The notes beneath the pieces were generated by a model that made no database searches, was not told the origin of the DNA, and was given only the letters and a program-made list of their open reading frames with translations. A stretch of DNA of 64,000 bases from Chionoecetes opilio (lineage: Eukaryota > Arthropoda > Malacostraca > Decapoda > Majidae): assembly GCA_016584305.1 (NCBI GenBank), contig JACEEZ010022955.1, positions 1-64,000 on the forward strand. Direction: 5' to 3'. This document shows, piece after piece, positions 54,958 through 64,000 of this stretch. A program made the translations under genes and the position numbers. Numbering within the stretch: the first letter of the stretch is position 1; each line of letters opens with the position of its first letter.

Positions 54958-55397
54958 ATAATACACAACACACCATACAAGTGTTGTGAGAAATTACACA
55001 CCATAAGTGCAATAATCTGAAATCATAAATCATACAGCATGGTTCTCAGTCCTTATCCTTCATCATTCTCATGACAGGGCACCATGTCCTTCTCATTATC
55101 AGTGCAGCAGTCACTGTAACTGAAGGAACAGCATATATATAGGACAACGGTCAAGGCATCGTGGTCAGCCACTTACAACACCACCACGCCTGTGTCGTCC
55201 TTAATGGCTGCCACTGAAGAAAACAAAGGATCCTACAAAGGAAACATCCTCATCTTCTATCCCTTCATAGCAACAAGGGATCCTACAAAGGGCACATCCT
55301 CATCGTCCATCTCTTCATTGTCAACAACGGCAGTCACTGTAAGAAGGTAGAAAGAGATTAGTGAGTTAGTAATATATTAGTTAAAAGTGTGTTGTGT

Positions 55398-55812
55398 ACG
55401 TCCGCCAATACTGTGATATACATCCTCGACACTGATGGATTTACCGCTTGCCACAGCTCGATTTAGCGGTGTAGTAGGACGTGCTGCCAATACTGTGATA
55501 TCCATCCTTGACCCTGATGGCTTTACCACAGGACACAGCCCGATTTAATGGTGTAGTAGGACGTGCTGCCAATACTGTGATATCCATCCTTGATCCTGTA
55601 TGGCTTTACCACAGGATACAGCTCGATGTGGCGGTGTAGTAGGACGTGCCGCCAACACTGTGATATTCATCCTTGATCCTGATGGCTTTACCACAGGGCA
55701 CAACTCGATTTGGCGGTGTAGTAGGACGTGCCGCCAATACTGTGATATCCATCCTATATTCTGATGGCTTCGCCACATGACACAGCTCAATGTGGCGGTG
55801 TAGTAAGACGTA
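55398..55812. repeat. 82-bp tandem repeat, five copies
   Basis: GCCAA(T/C)ACTGTGATAT recurs at 55404, 55486, 55568, 55651 and 55733. Each unit also holds GATGGCTTTACCACAGG, ACAGCTCGAT and GGCGGTGTAGTAGGACGT. Confidence 0.95.
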
Positions 55813-56117
55813 ACCCACCACCCAGTCGTGAGTCATCCTTATAACTTACAAAGCTGATAACTTACTGAGGCTGTTGACGGAAATGTGGAGTCAGCATGTA
55901 ACCCCGGCAATTATGTTTGAATGCTTACTCTTCGTTCTTTCTGATTGTTTTGGGTGTGTCAGGATAAATTTTTAGCGTATATTATTCAGTTAGGTTAGTC
56001 CCTCCTCGACTTGATTCCCATGTAAGCTTTAGTCAAGAAAAACAAACCTCCATTTCTGGATGGTTGGGTCTCACCAAATATACATTCCCTTATGGTTTTT
56101 GGGTAACTTAATTGGGT

Positions 56118-56161
56118 AATTAATTAATTAATTAATTAATAATTAATTAAATTAATTAATG
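56118..56161. repeat. ATTA tetranucleotide tract
   Basis: TTAATTAATTAATTAA run. Confidence 0.85.
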
Positions 56162-56439
56162 GGTAATTAAATAGGTTTTTATAAAAAGGAATAATTTCGA
56201 CCGGGTAGATTGACTTCTTTTTCCACTTTCCCTACCCGTAATAGTTTTTGGGTGGTGAAGAACTTATTACTTATTGCTAATTTGTATTACCGCCTAAAAA
56301 GGGGTATGTTACTCCAAAGACTACTGTATACTGGACTTGTTACTGGCGCTCCGTGCCAATCCGCCCATGACTAATGAGGCTGATCGGCAAGGTAAAAAAG
56401 TATTTCGATCATCACTCCTATTTCCCTTCCTATGGTGTA

Positions 56440-56845
56440 TCAGTATAAATGATATACTGTTATCTTCGTAAATGTTTGTTCTATAATATTATCATATAAA
56501 AAAACATTAAAACACACTAAAGAAATGCCATTATGAGACTCTGAAGAAATATGCATGAACTTAATATTCACTTAAACTCTTCGCCATTTAATATTTTGCG
56601 AGACAACATTTAACATGGATCATATCAATAGAAGCGGCATTTCATTAGCTTTCCATTGATTTATTTAGTTTTATGATGAATGAATTAGCACTATGGATAA
56701 ATTAGTGTTAATTAAAAAATAACATCATCAATCGGATCGGCATGTACAAAAGTGTTCCATGAATACAGTAGAATATGGTTTATCAGTATAAATGATACAC
56801 TGTTATCTTCTTAAGTGTTTTTTTCTATAATATTATCAAATAAAA
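56440..56845 (+). repeat. copies of an interspersed repeat shared with 3900-4140
   Basis: ATCAGTATAAATGATA(T/C)ACTG followed by CTATAATATTATCA occurs at 56448 and again at 56780. The first copy continues AAAGAAATGCC, GAAATATGCATGAA and AATATTCACTTAAA as at 3990-4050. The second copy ends at a (TGTT)n tract where the CR1-like LINE begins. Confidence 0.65.
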
Positions 56846-56933
56846 ATGTTTGTTTGTTTGTATACATATACGATACAGTTGACCTGAGGTCTCCAAGGAG
56901 TGAGGTTGTGTTGGTTGAGCTCTCGGGATTATA

Positions 56934-58015
56934 ATGGCTACGTCTTCGAAGGAGAGTGTTTTGGTGGAGGCGGAGAGAGAAGTGGTGTTGTGTGGCTCTG
57001 CTAAGGTGGAGAGTGGTAGTGTGGTAGGAGTGAAGGAGGCTGAGGTGAAAACTAGTGTGGTAGAGGGAGGGAGAAGGGTCGAGGGAGAGTGTAGTGAAGG
57101 GTGTGTAGTGGCGCTTAAGACTATTCTGGAGGCGATCGAAGACCTGAAAAGGAGCTTTGCAAGTTAAGTGAACGATTTGAAAAGCGTGGTGCAGAAGCAG
57201 GAAATAGAGATACGTTCTCTTAAGTGTGGAGGTGAAGGTCCAAGTGGAGTGAGTGGAGGGGCACATGCCTGGGATGTACCTGGAGGGGTACCAGAGCGAT
57301 ATGTGACTCGGGCGACTACTAAGGTTCCTAGTAAGTCACCAGGGTTTGGTGTTTGGAAGGTCATGGAGCCCGCCCGAAGGAGATAAAGGTAAACAATGAC
57401 CATGTTGTGTGCACGAACCCATTTCAGGTACTCTCGGGGCTGCAAGAGGAAGATACGGAGGTAAGGAGGGTAGACGATACATTATTACCCGAAGGTAAAA
57501 TCTTGGTTGTTGGTGACAGTCAGGTTAGGCATCTCGACAGCAGGTTCTGTGACAGAGAAGGGATGCGCATGAAGTCGGTGAGTTACCCAGGGAAGGGGAT
57601 AGGTTATGTTAGTGATAAGATAGTTGAGTGCATGGCGGACCAAGGGAAAAAGCCCATCGTCTGCCTGAGCGCTGGGGGAAATGATGTTGAGTGTGTAAGA
57701 AGTGAGGAATTGCTACGGCGGTTCAAGGAAGCTGTAGGTAAAGTTAGGGACAGAGGTGGGATCCCTGTGGTGTGTGGTATCCTTCCAAGACGCTTTGTTG
57801 ACGACTTGTGGTACTCCAGGGCTATTGCTTTGAATTGCCGGCTGGCACTTCATTGCAAAGCCAATGGTTGGGCCTTTGTCGACAGTTGGGACCTCTTTTT
57901 CGGGCATAACCACCTCTACCAAAGGGACGGGGTGCACTTTTCGAGGAAAGGAGTTCAGATCTTGTCTGAATCCCTTGAAAGGGAGGTAGATGCACTGCAG
58001 GCTTTTTTAAGATAG
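56934..58015 (+). pseudogene. LINE ORF1: coiled coil plus SGNH/GDSL esterase domain
   Basis: N-terminal frame 56934-57386 with one stop at 57165: Glu/Val-rich, then AIEDLKRSFA and VNDLKSVVQKQEIEIRSLK, a short coiled coil. After a frame change near 57386, frame 57353-58015 has the esterase: VVGDSQVRHLD (Gly-Asp-Ser nucleophile block), CLSAGGNDV (oxyanion Gly-x-Asn-Asp) and DGVHFSRKG (Asp-x-x-His). All four blocks of an SGNH hydrolase are present. CR1-type ORF1 esterases are thought to help the ribonucleoprotein act at membranes. The stop and frame change show decay. Confidence 0.75.
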
Positions 58016-58146
58016 AGAACTGGGGATTAGACACTGGGGTCGGGGTAAAGGAAACTTGCGACACTAGGAGGAGTTTCAGAAGGCAGGGCACTAAAGTGAT
58101 TCGTAAGAAGAGATAGAGAAGGGGTTTAGTTAAAAATAAAGGGAAA

Positions 58147-58452
58147 ATGGACAAAAGGAAGAGGAGTTGCTTGAAGGTTTACAATACAAACTGTAGGAGT
58201 ATTTTAAACAAGATAGATTTCATGAGAGGAATAAATTGTGTAGAGGATTTTGATATAATAGCATTAACAGAAACATGGTTGGATATGTCAGGAAATGTAT
58301 TTGATCCGGAAGTAGAGATAGCTGGGTATAAGTTATTTCACAAGGACAGAGTAGGCAGACGAGGTGGAGGAGTTGCGCTTTATGCAAGAGATACATTGCA
58401 GTGTTGTGTTAATAATGTTATAAAAACAGACGACAGCATAGAGTCTATATGG
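58147..58452 (+). pseudogene. LINE ORF2 endonuclease, N-terminal half
   Basis: Starts ATG 132 bp after ORF1. Motifs: YNTNCRSILNKID (Asn block), IALTETWLD (catalytic Glu), AGYKLFHKDR and GGGVALYARD. It breaks off at the SINE insertion after SIESIW and resumes at 58808. Apurinic-endonuclease fold typical of CR1/L2 LINEs. Confidence 0.8.
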
Positions 58453-58800
58453 GGAGGCGGTAGCGGAGCGGGTAGAGTCTCCGACTGGCGTTCTCGGTGA
58501 CCCGAGTTCGATCCCCGAAGAAACCCAAAACCTTTCTGCACCGTCGAGTGGCCTAAGAACACCCACATGCCCTGCCTATGAACGCTACCTTCGACTGCGA
58601 GTGCATCGGAGGACACAGGGGGGCGGCATGAGCCTCACAGGCGTCACTATAAGAATCCTGCCTGCGCCACCAACGGGCGAGGACCAACCATCAGAGCCCT
58701 CAAGTGAACCTCCAGAGCCTACCATCCGAGCCCTGGGTCACCACTGCCTACAGGCGCTATAGGCACAGATGTTAAAAAAAAAAAAATATATATATATATA
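58453..58800 (+). mobile_element. tRNA-derived SINE inserted in the LINE endonuclease
   Basis: A box TAGCGGAGCGGG (58461-58472) is a perfect polymerase III match. B box GTTCGATCCC (58506-58515) has one mismatch. A long tRNA-unrelated body follows, and a 12-base A run with an AT tail at 58770-58800. TATATGG before (58446-58452) and after (58801-58807) is the target duplication, slightly ambiguous because of the AT tail. Removing the insert rejoins the endonuclease frame at Trp, which proves insertion after the LINE. Confidence 0.85.
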
Positions 58801-58807
58801 TATATGG

Positions 58808-59689
58808 AAGGTTACGGAGGGAACTGAGAAAATGGTTTTGGGTGTAGTGTATAGGCCTCCAAACTTATGTAAAGAGAATTCAGCTTCTATATGGGAAGAA
58901 ATAAACAATGCCTGCAGATTAAATCGACTATGCGTGGTGGGAGATTTTAATCTTAGGAATATAGACTGAGATTTAATCATAGGTGACAGCGACGCAGATG
59001 AATTGCTAAATATAATCCAGGATAACTTCTTAAGTCAAGCAATCAAGGAGCCTACTAGAGGAGATAATATTCTAGATCTATTGCTGACAAATAGAGACGA
59101 TTTAGTTACAGATGTGGAGGTCGGTGGAAAGTTAGATAATAGCGACCATTATGAGATCAGATTTAGCTTAAAATGGGAAGTTGGAAAATTAAGTGGCAAT
59201 AAACATAGAATACCTAATTTCAGAAAGGCCAATTATGCAGTTTTAAGAAGACACCTGGAGGTTATTAATAAGAGGTGTGGGATGGAGGAGAAGAAATTTT
59301 CCAAGGGTTAGGACAGGACTTTGACAGCTAGAAAGGCCAATTATGAAGGATTAGGAAGGCACCTGGAGGTAATTAGAGCAGTTAGATATGGAAGTGAGGT
59401 CAGGGCTGAGGTGGTAATTAGAGCGGTTAGACATGGAAGTGAGGTCGGGGCTGAGGAGGTAATTAGAGCGGTTAGACATGGAAGTGAGGTCGGGGCTGAG
59501 GAGGATTATACCTTATTTGTAAGGAATATAATTGACGGACAGAAAAGAAATATTCCTTATAGGGAAATAAGGTCCAGAAAGAGTGATCCAAAATGGATGA
59601 CCACTAATTTAAAACACAACATAGGAGTAAAAATAAACATTTATTTGAGGTTCAAGGCAGGATTGGTAAAACAGAACAGTATAACGTGA
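58808..59689 (+). pseudogene. LINE ORF2 endonuclease, C-terminal half, and linker
   Basis: Contains VLGVVYRPPN, VVGDFNLRNID (Gly-Asp-Phe-Asn), a stop at 58968, then LLTNRDDLVTDV and DNSDHYEI (Ser-Asp-His), the last catalytic block. The linker to the RT (59224-59500) has a duplicated KANY-x-x-L-x-RHLEVI segment (59227 and 59333), with a stop between the two at 59309, and a 45-bp in-frame triplication. Confidence 0.75.
59363..59497 (+). repeat. 45-bp unit repeated three times, in frame
   Basis: Units at 59363-59407, 59408-59452 and 59453-59497, each coding VIRAVR(Y/H)GSEV(R/G)AE-type text. The second and third differ at two bases at most, so the last duplication is recent relative to the element. 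Confidence 0.85.
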
Positions 59690-59779
59690 TGGCATGGACA
59701 GTGAAGAAATTAACTCGAGTTGCTATGAACAATTATGAGATTAAAGTAGCAGGACAGGCGAAAAGTGACCTGTTACCCT

Positions 59780-60002
59780 TTTCTGTGTTGTTATTACAGG
59801 TAACAGGGGTCAAACCAAGTAAGAATACTTACAAGTGTTGGTGACACTGTAGGGGTTGATTGCCTCTGAAGTGTAGTTTGATGGGTAGGAGTATCTTCAC
59901 CGTCCTAGCCAGACACTTCAAATGGTAGTTAAATAAAAGTGGTCGAGCGGTTGTTTATATGGCTTGTTAATATTTAAGTACCAGAACAATAATTAACAAT
60001 AT

Positions 60003-60044
<42 letters not shown>

Positions 60045-60049
60045 ATATA

Positions 60050-60090
<41 letters not shown>

Positions 60091-60616
60091 TTAATATATA
60101 TATATATATATATATTATATCTGTACACTGTGAGGTTTATACAATAATAATGTCACGCGGTTCGTTAAGTAACGGCCTTTGAAACTAATGTCTAATAGAC
60201 AGGGCCTGAACAATTAATATCGTGACAAAGTACTCTCACATCCTCAGGTGTGGAGAGCACAGACAGACCCTCTTGGAGGTGTCGTTTATCGGAGCGCTAG
60301 GTAACGCGTCTCCTGTTGTTCTCTTACGCTCCCTGCTCCGTCGCCGCATATAAGGAAGGTTGACCGGAACTTCCAAGATTCCGGTTTTCCATGGCCTGTG
60401 GCGCGTGGACAGGCTTGCGTGGTGAGTCGGCATCAGCATCCTTGCTCAACACGCTGACACAACGCACACCATGCTGGCTATCCACTTGGTTCAGCACAAT
60501 GTCATCAAAAGGTGGCATTTCCTCAGACCGACAGGCGCCGGTAGAGGACACTCAGACACTCAGACATCCTGCTTTAGTATTAGATTATACACATACATAT
60601 ACTATTTAACCAGTAT
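59780..60616. mobile_element. about 840-bp insertion in LINE ORF2, type unknown
   Basis: LINE text stops at AGQAKSD (59773) and resumes at KGFYQVYKTK (60634). Between them are a 59781 start with GTTACC and inverted GGTAAC (59781-59803), an AT array (60003-60121), and mixed DNA with no domain. No TIRs or clear duplication were found; CCT occurs at both joins. It may be a solo LTR or other non-autonomous element. Boundaries are inferred from the coding break. Confidence 0.5.
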
Positions 60617-60624
60617 CCTAATAG

Positions 60625-61800
60625 AACCAAAGGGGTTCTATCAGGTATATAAAACCAAGACAAGGGAATTAGTTGGGCCGTTAAAGTCAGGACAGGGTGA
60701 GGTCTTAAATACGGATGAGGATATGTGTAAAAGTCTAAATGATTATTTCTTAAGTGTTTTTACGGAGGAGGATACACAGACGATACCAGATAGTGAACAG
60801 ATGTTCAAAGGAAGGGAGGAGGAGAAACTCAAAGATATTGTGATAACTAGGGAAACGGTGGAAGAGCGTATAGATAAAATGAAGAACTTTAAATCGCCAG
60901 GACCAGATGAAGTGTATCCGTGGGTATTAAAGGAATGCAAGGAGGTTGTTAGTGAGTCGTTAGTGCACATTTTTAGGAAATCGGTTGAGATAGGCAATGT
61001 GCCATTATTGTGGAGGAAAGAAAATGTTGTTCCCATATTCAAGAAGGGGGACAGATAACTAAAGTCAACTTATCGACCCGTAACTGGGCCGTAAGTCTAA
61101 CGTCAGTGGTGGGTAAATTATTGGAATCTATTATTGCAAAAAACATTAGAGAGCACTTAGATAAACATAGTTTGATCAATGATTCACAACATGGATTCAC
61201 CAAGGGTAGGTCATGTCTCACCAATTTATTGAGTTTTTATAGGAAAGTTTATGAGACGGCAGATAATAATAAGGATTATGATATAATATATCTGGACTTT
61301 AGTAAGACATTTGACAAAGTATCACACAAGCGACTCTTAAATAAGGTTAAGGCTCATGGAATAGATGGGAAGGTTCTTCATTCGATCAGAGCTTGGCTAA
61401 GTAATAGGCAACAAAGGGTTACAATTAATGGTTCTAAATCTGAATGGGGACTGGTGACAAGTGGAGTTCGACAAGGGTCTGTTTTGGGTCCATTACTATT
61501 TTTGATTTACATTACGACTTGGATAGTGGGATTAGCAGTGATATCAGCAAGTTTGCTGATGATGCTAAGGCAGGTAGGATTATTGGATCAAAGTATGATG
61601 TAAACATATTGCAGGGAGACTTAGATAAACTTAACGACTGGGCAGTCAGATGGCAGATGGAATTTAATATTGATAAATGCAGCGTTATGAATGTTGGTAG
61701 AAAAAACCCTGGTAATAGATACACCATAAGCAATGTATCGCTGAAAAGATCAGAAGGTGAAAAAGATCTTGGAGTGAGGGTGAGCCCAGACCTCTGACAT
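60625..61800 (+). pseudogene. LINE ORF2 reverse transcriptase
   Basis: Frame 1 (to 61058): NFKSPGPDEVYPWVLKE, LWRKENVVPIFKKGDR. Frame 2 (61010-61603): SVVGKLLESIIAKNI, SQHGFTKGRSCLTNLL, IYLDFSKTFDKVSH and GVRQGSVLGPLLFLIYI. Frame 3 (61444-61797): SKFADDAKAGR with the catalytic Ala-Asp-Asp. Order and motifs fit a CR1-type RT. Frame changes near 61050 and 61500 and a stop at 61795 disable it. Confidence 0.8.
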
Positions 61801-62364
61801 AGGAAACAATGTATTGAGGTCAGAAATAGAGTTAATAGAGTATTAGGATTCATTACCAGAAGTGTTAAAAGTAGAAGTGCGGAAGTTATTCTAAAGCTTT
61901 ATCTGGCTCTAGTCAGGCTTCACCTAGACTATGCGGTTCAGTTTTGGTCTCCATATTGCAGGATGGATATTGCCTTGTTAGAAACAGTGCAGAGAAGGAT
62001 GACCAAAATGATACAAGGGATGCGTAACTTTAGTTATGAGAAGAGATTGAAGTTATTAAAATTACACTCACTCGAGAGACGCAGAGTAAGGGGCGATATG
62101 ATAGAAGTTTTGAAGTGGATAAAGGGATTTAATAAAGGAGAGGTAGGAACAGTTCTTACGGCATTTAACCAGGTAAGAACAAGAAGTAACGGATTCAAGC
62201 TGGAAAAGCGTAGATTTAGAAAGGAAATAGGGAAAAACTGGTTCACAAATAGGAAGGTGAATGAATGGAATGGCCTCAGTAGACAGGTAGTTAGTGCTGA
62301 GTCATTAAGAAGCTTTAAAGAGGGGCTGGATAGGTTCATGGATGGGGATGAGAGGTGGATGTAG
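61801..62364 (+). pseudogene. LINE ORF2 C-terminal region
   Basis: After a stop at 61795-61797 the frame continues with RVLGFITRSVKSRS, LYLALVRLHLDYAVQFWSPY, LLETVQRRMTKMI, YEKRLKLLKLHSLERRRVRG and a short tail with WNGLS, ending at 62364. All are typical of the C-terminus of CR1 ORF2. The best preserved part is 61963-62364 (133 codons). Confidence 0.75.
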
Positions 62365-62451
62365 GTAGTGTTAGGTAACAGGAACTACCACGTGTAGACC
62401 TCGCGGCCTCTTGTAGCTTCCTTATTTTCTTATGTTCTTATGTTCTTATGT

Positions 62452-63620
62452 AAGATGCAATATTTAATTTTGATAAATCATTTAGATTAAAAATATTTAA
62501 GGATTTAAATAATGGAGGGGTGTGTTCGCAGTAGTCACTGTCGGTCATTATTCTGATGACTTTTTTATGGAGTACATTTAGAAGGTTTAAATGACATTGC
62601 TAAGTGGGTAAAGTCATTCCAATCCATAAATCGGGAAACAAAACTTATTTGTCCAACTATCGACCAATTTCTATCTTACCAGTATTCTCAATTTTTTTTA
62701 AATTATCAATGAAAAAGCACCTATTGATATTCTTAAGTAAAATGTACATACTAAATGATAAGCAATTTGGAATTAGACCAGGTTTTAATACCTTTGATGC
62801 AATCAATACCTACACATCTGCCCTATACACAACACTAAATAACAACAAATTTATCATTTAAATCGTTATTGAGGTTCGAAAAGCATTTGACACTGTTTAA
62901 CTTTACATGCTACTGGATAAAATGCAACACTATGGAATTCGTGGCTGTATTCATGATTCGTGGGCAGATGTGTAGGTATTGATTGCATCAAAGGTATTAA
63001 TTAAAACCTGGTCTAAATCCAAATTGTTTATCATTTAGTATGTTCATTTTACTTAAGAATATCAATAGGTGCTTTTTTATTGATAATTTAAAACAATTTA
63101 CGAACACTGGTAAAATATAAATTGGTCGTTAGTTGGACAAATAAGTTTTGTTTCTAGATTTATGGATTGGAATTATTTTAGCCAGCTTGAATTTGTTGGG
63201 AAAAACACCAGTTCTAATTGATTGGTAAAACAGTATTGTAAGGGGTTTGGCAATTTTTTTTTTCTTTTCTTTTATTATTTCTACTGATCCGTCATCGATG
63301 TGCCCTTTCATCATTTTGAGGGAAGTGATTACTTGAGTGATGTCATTCTTAGTTGCTAGGGGTATTACCAAAGAACTAGGCTAGTTTCCTCGGAGATAAT
63401 AATAGTGAGATGTTTGTGTGGGCGGCAGGTCATTCGCATTCTTTGTGGCTATTTGTGAGAAATTTTTATTGACTGCACATGAAATATAATGTAAGTTATG
63501 AAAAATTTGATTATTGATATTTATGTAGCTGGTTGTTTTTTAGGGGATTTGTTGGGGATTAATCTTACTGAGTCAGAAGTGTCAATGCAGTAATATAGGT
63601 TCACTAATATGTTTTTAGTG
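62452..63620. mobile_element. mosaic of L2-like LINE pieces in both orientations
   Basis: Minus strand 62583-62452: HTPPLFKSLNIFNLNDLSKL, from the ORF2 C-terminus. Plus strand 62590-62950: KVIPIHKSGNKTYLSNYRPI, SILPVFSIFFKLSMKK, KQFGIRPGFNTFDAIN and KAFDTV. Minus strand about 63490-62961: an earlier RT part (IATKNANDLPPTQTS, VITSLKMMKGHIDD) running into the same KIIPIHKSRNKTYLSN text. Plus 62606-62824 and minus 63175-62961 are thus an inverted pair, about 85-90% alike. Stops show decay. Confidence 0.7.
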
Positions 63621-63926
63621 TGACGTGGCGAGGTGAGACGAGGATCAAATTTCATCCACAAATCCCGTTCCCAACTAATTATTGGCGCCCGACAAAGGGA
63701 TCGGAGTTTGCTACAACATGGGAAACAAAATATATAATTATTGTATGCAGTGCATAGAATCATAAATTGTCAGGATGTCCGTGAACATTTATAAGGCTGA
63801 GGCCGAGGCGTTACTTAGTTACACGGAAATCGAACAGATCAGAGTATGTTTTCGAGAGGCAGCGAGACGACCGCAAAGAGAGACAAAGATAACATGAGAA
63901 AGAGAGAGAACAAAATGAATTGCCGA

Positions 63927-63930
<4 letters not shown>
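63621..63930. other. no recognised feature
   Basis: Between the LINE mosaic and the terminal AT array. A purine-rich AGAGAGACAAAG stretch near 63875 is the only pattern. Confidence 0.35.
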
Positions 63931-63988
<58 letters not shown>

Positions 63989-64000
63989 ATGTTATATATA
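63931..64000. repeat. AT microsatellite at the window end
   Basis: TA run cut by the end of the window. Confidence 0.95.

Larger units (their letters stand above)
56934..62451 (+). mobile_element. nearly full-length CR1-like LINE with two insertions
   Basis: In order: ORF1 with a coiled-coil part and a GDSL/SGNH-type esterase, an apurinic-type endonuclease, RT and a C-terminal region, ending in a TCTTATGT tail at 62429-62451. A tRNA-SINE (58453-58800) and a second insertion of about 840 bp (about 59780-60616) interrupt ORF2. Esterase-bearing ORF1 is known in CR1/L2-group LINEs. Several stops and frame changes disable both ORFs. The 5' boundary is not defined; a (TGTT)n tract lies at 56846. 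Confidence 0.8.

Noticed and set aside
54419..54989. Repeat protein of 125-180 residues, or a CRISPR-like array
   Set aside because: Plain 28-bp minisatellite; open frames follow from the unit lacking stops, and there are no spacers.
58461..58520. A tRNA gene at the A/B box pair (also 38776-38850 on the minus strand)
   Set aside because: The boxes match, but the acceptor stem does not close and SINE bodies and tails follow; these are SINE heads.

Overview
This window looks like accessory, repeat-dense DNA from an arthropod, most likely a decapod crustacean. That call is inference. It rests on very dense dinucleotide and trinucleotide arrays (AT, GT, GA, TAG, AAT), TTAGG-like telomere-type strings, and a mix of CR1- and L2-like LINEs, Penelope-like, Ty3/gypsy, Helitron-like, tRNA-SINE and long-TIR DNA elements. 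I see no rRNA, functional tRNA, operon or CRISPR array. The only stretch that looks like ordinary host coding sequence is one short spliced exon near the left end with the end of a MAM domain (702-822). There is one 280-base assembly gap (21052-21331) and a single N at 27868.

Layout. 1-10.6 kb: a MAM exon, a Helitron-like repeat with a minisatellite, fold-back palindromes, back-to-back hAT-type ends, a possible THAP-like first exon, CA-rich arrays and a 35-bp minisatellite. 10.8-14.5 kb: a DNA transposon with about 370-bp terminal inverted repeats and TTAA-like flanks. Inside it is a broken minus-strand gene whose motifs match a large uncharacterised mobile-element protein with an XPG/FEN-like acidic motif. 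A 606-bp MITE-like unit makes up its left end. 16.2-18.6 kb: a second TIR-bounded unit with a minus-strand acidic exon resembling the N-terminus of P2X7-intracellular-domain-like proteins. 20.2-21.7 kb: LINE pieces around the gap. 21.78-26.10 kb: a young LTR retrotransposon with apparently identical 329-bp LTRs, a 5-bp target-site duplication, gag, protease and pol. 26.4-28.2 kb: a fold-back repeat and a split, partly inverted relative of the 11-14 kb protein.

28.2-32.4 kb is mostly featureless AT-rich DNA with one Helitron-type terminus. 32.43-34.03 kb holds a 5'-truncated LINE with a 14-bp target-site duplication. 35.25-36.4 kb is a second Helitron-like copy and an AAT-rich tract. 37.3-38.9 kb has a Penelope-like fragment, a compound AT/GA array and a tRNA-SINE. 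39.8-41.1 kb is a complex repeat array. 41.9-43.8 kb is a scrambled minus-strand gypsy fossil. 44.46-53.55 kb is an older 9.1-kb gypsy-type element with LTRs, gag, protease, pol and an envelope-like third ORF, damaged by stops and frameshifts. 54.4-55.8 kb holds two minisatellites (28 bp and 82 bp). 56.9-62.45 kb is a nearly full-length CR1-like LINE with an esterase-type ORF1, interrupted by a tRNA-SINE and by a second insertion of about 840 bp. 62.45-63.6 kb is a mosaic of L2-like LINE pieces in both orientations.

The genes do not form one pathway. They are independent selfish elements, several nested in others. The best candidates for something poorly described are the TTAA-flanked transposon at 10.8-14.5 kb with its relative at 27.3-28.2 kb, the TIR unit with the P2X7-like exon at 16.2-18.6 kb, and the young LTR element, which lacks a canonical tRNA primer site and has a short hairpin across the LTR/gag junction.
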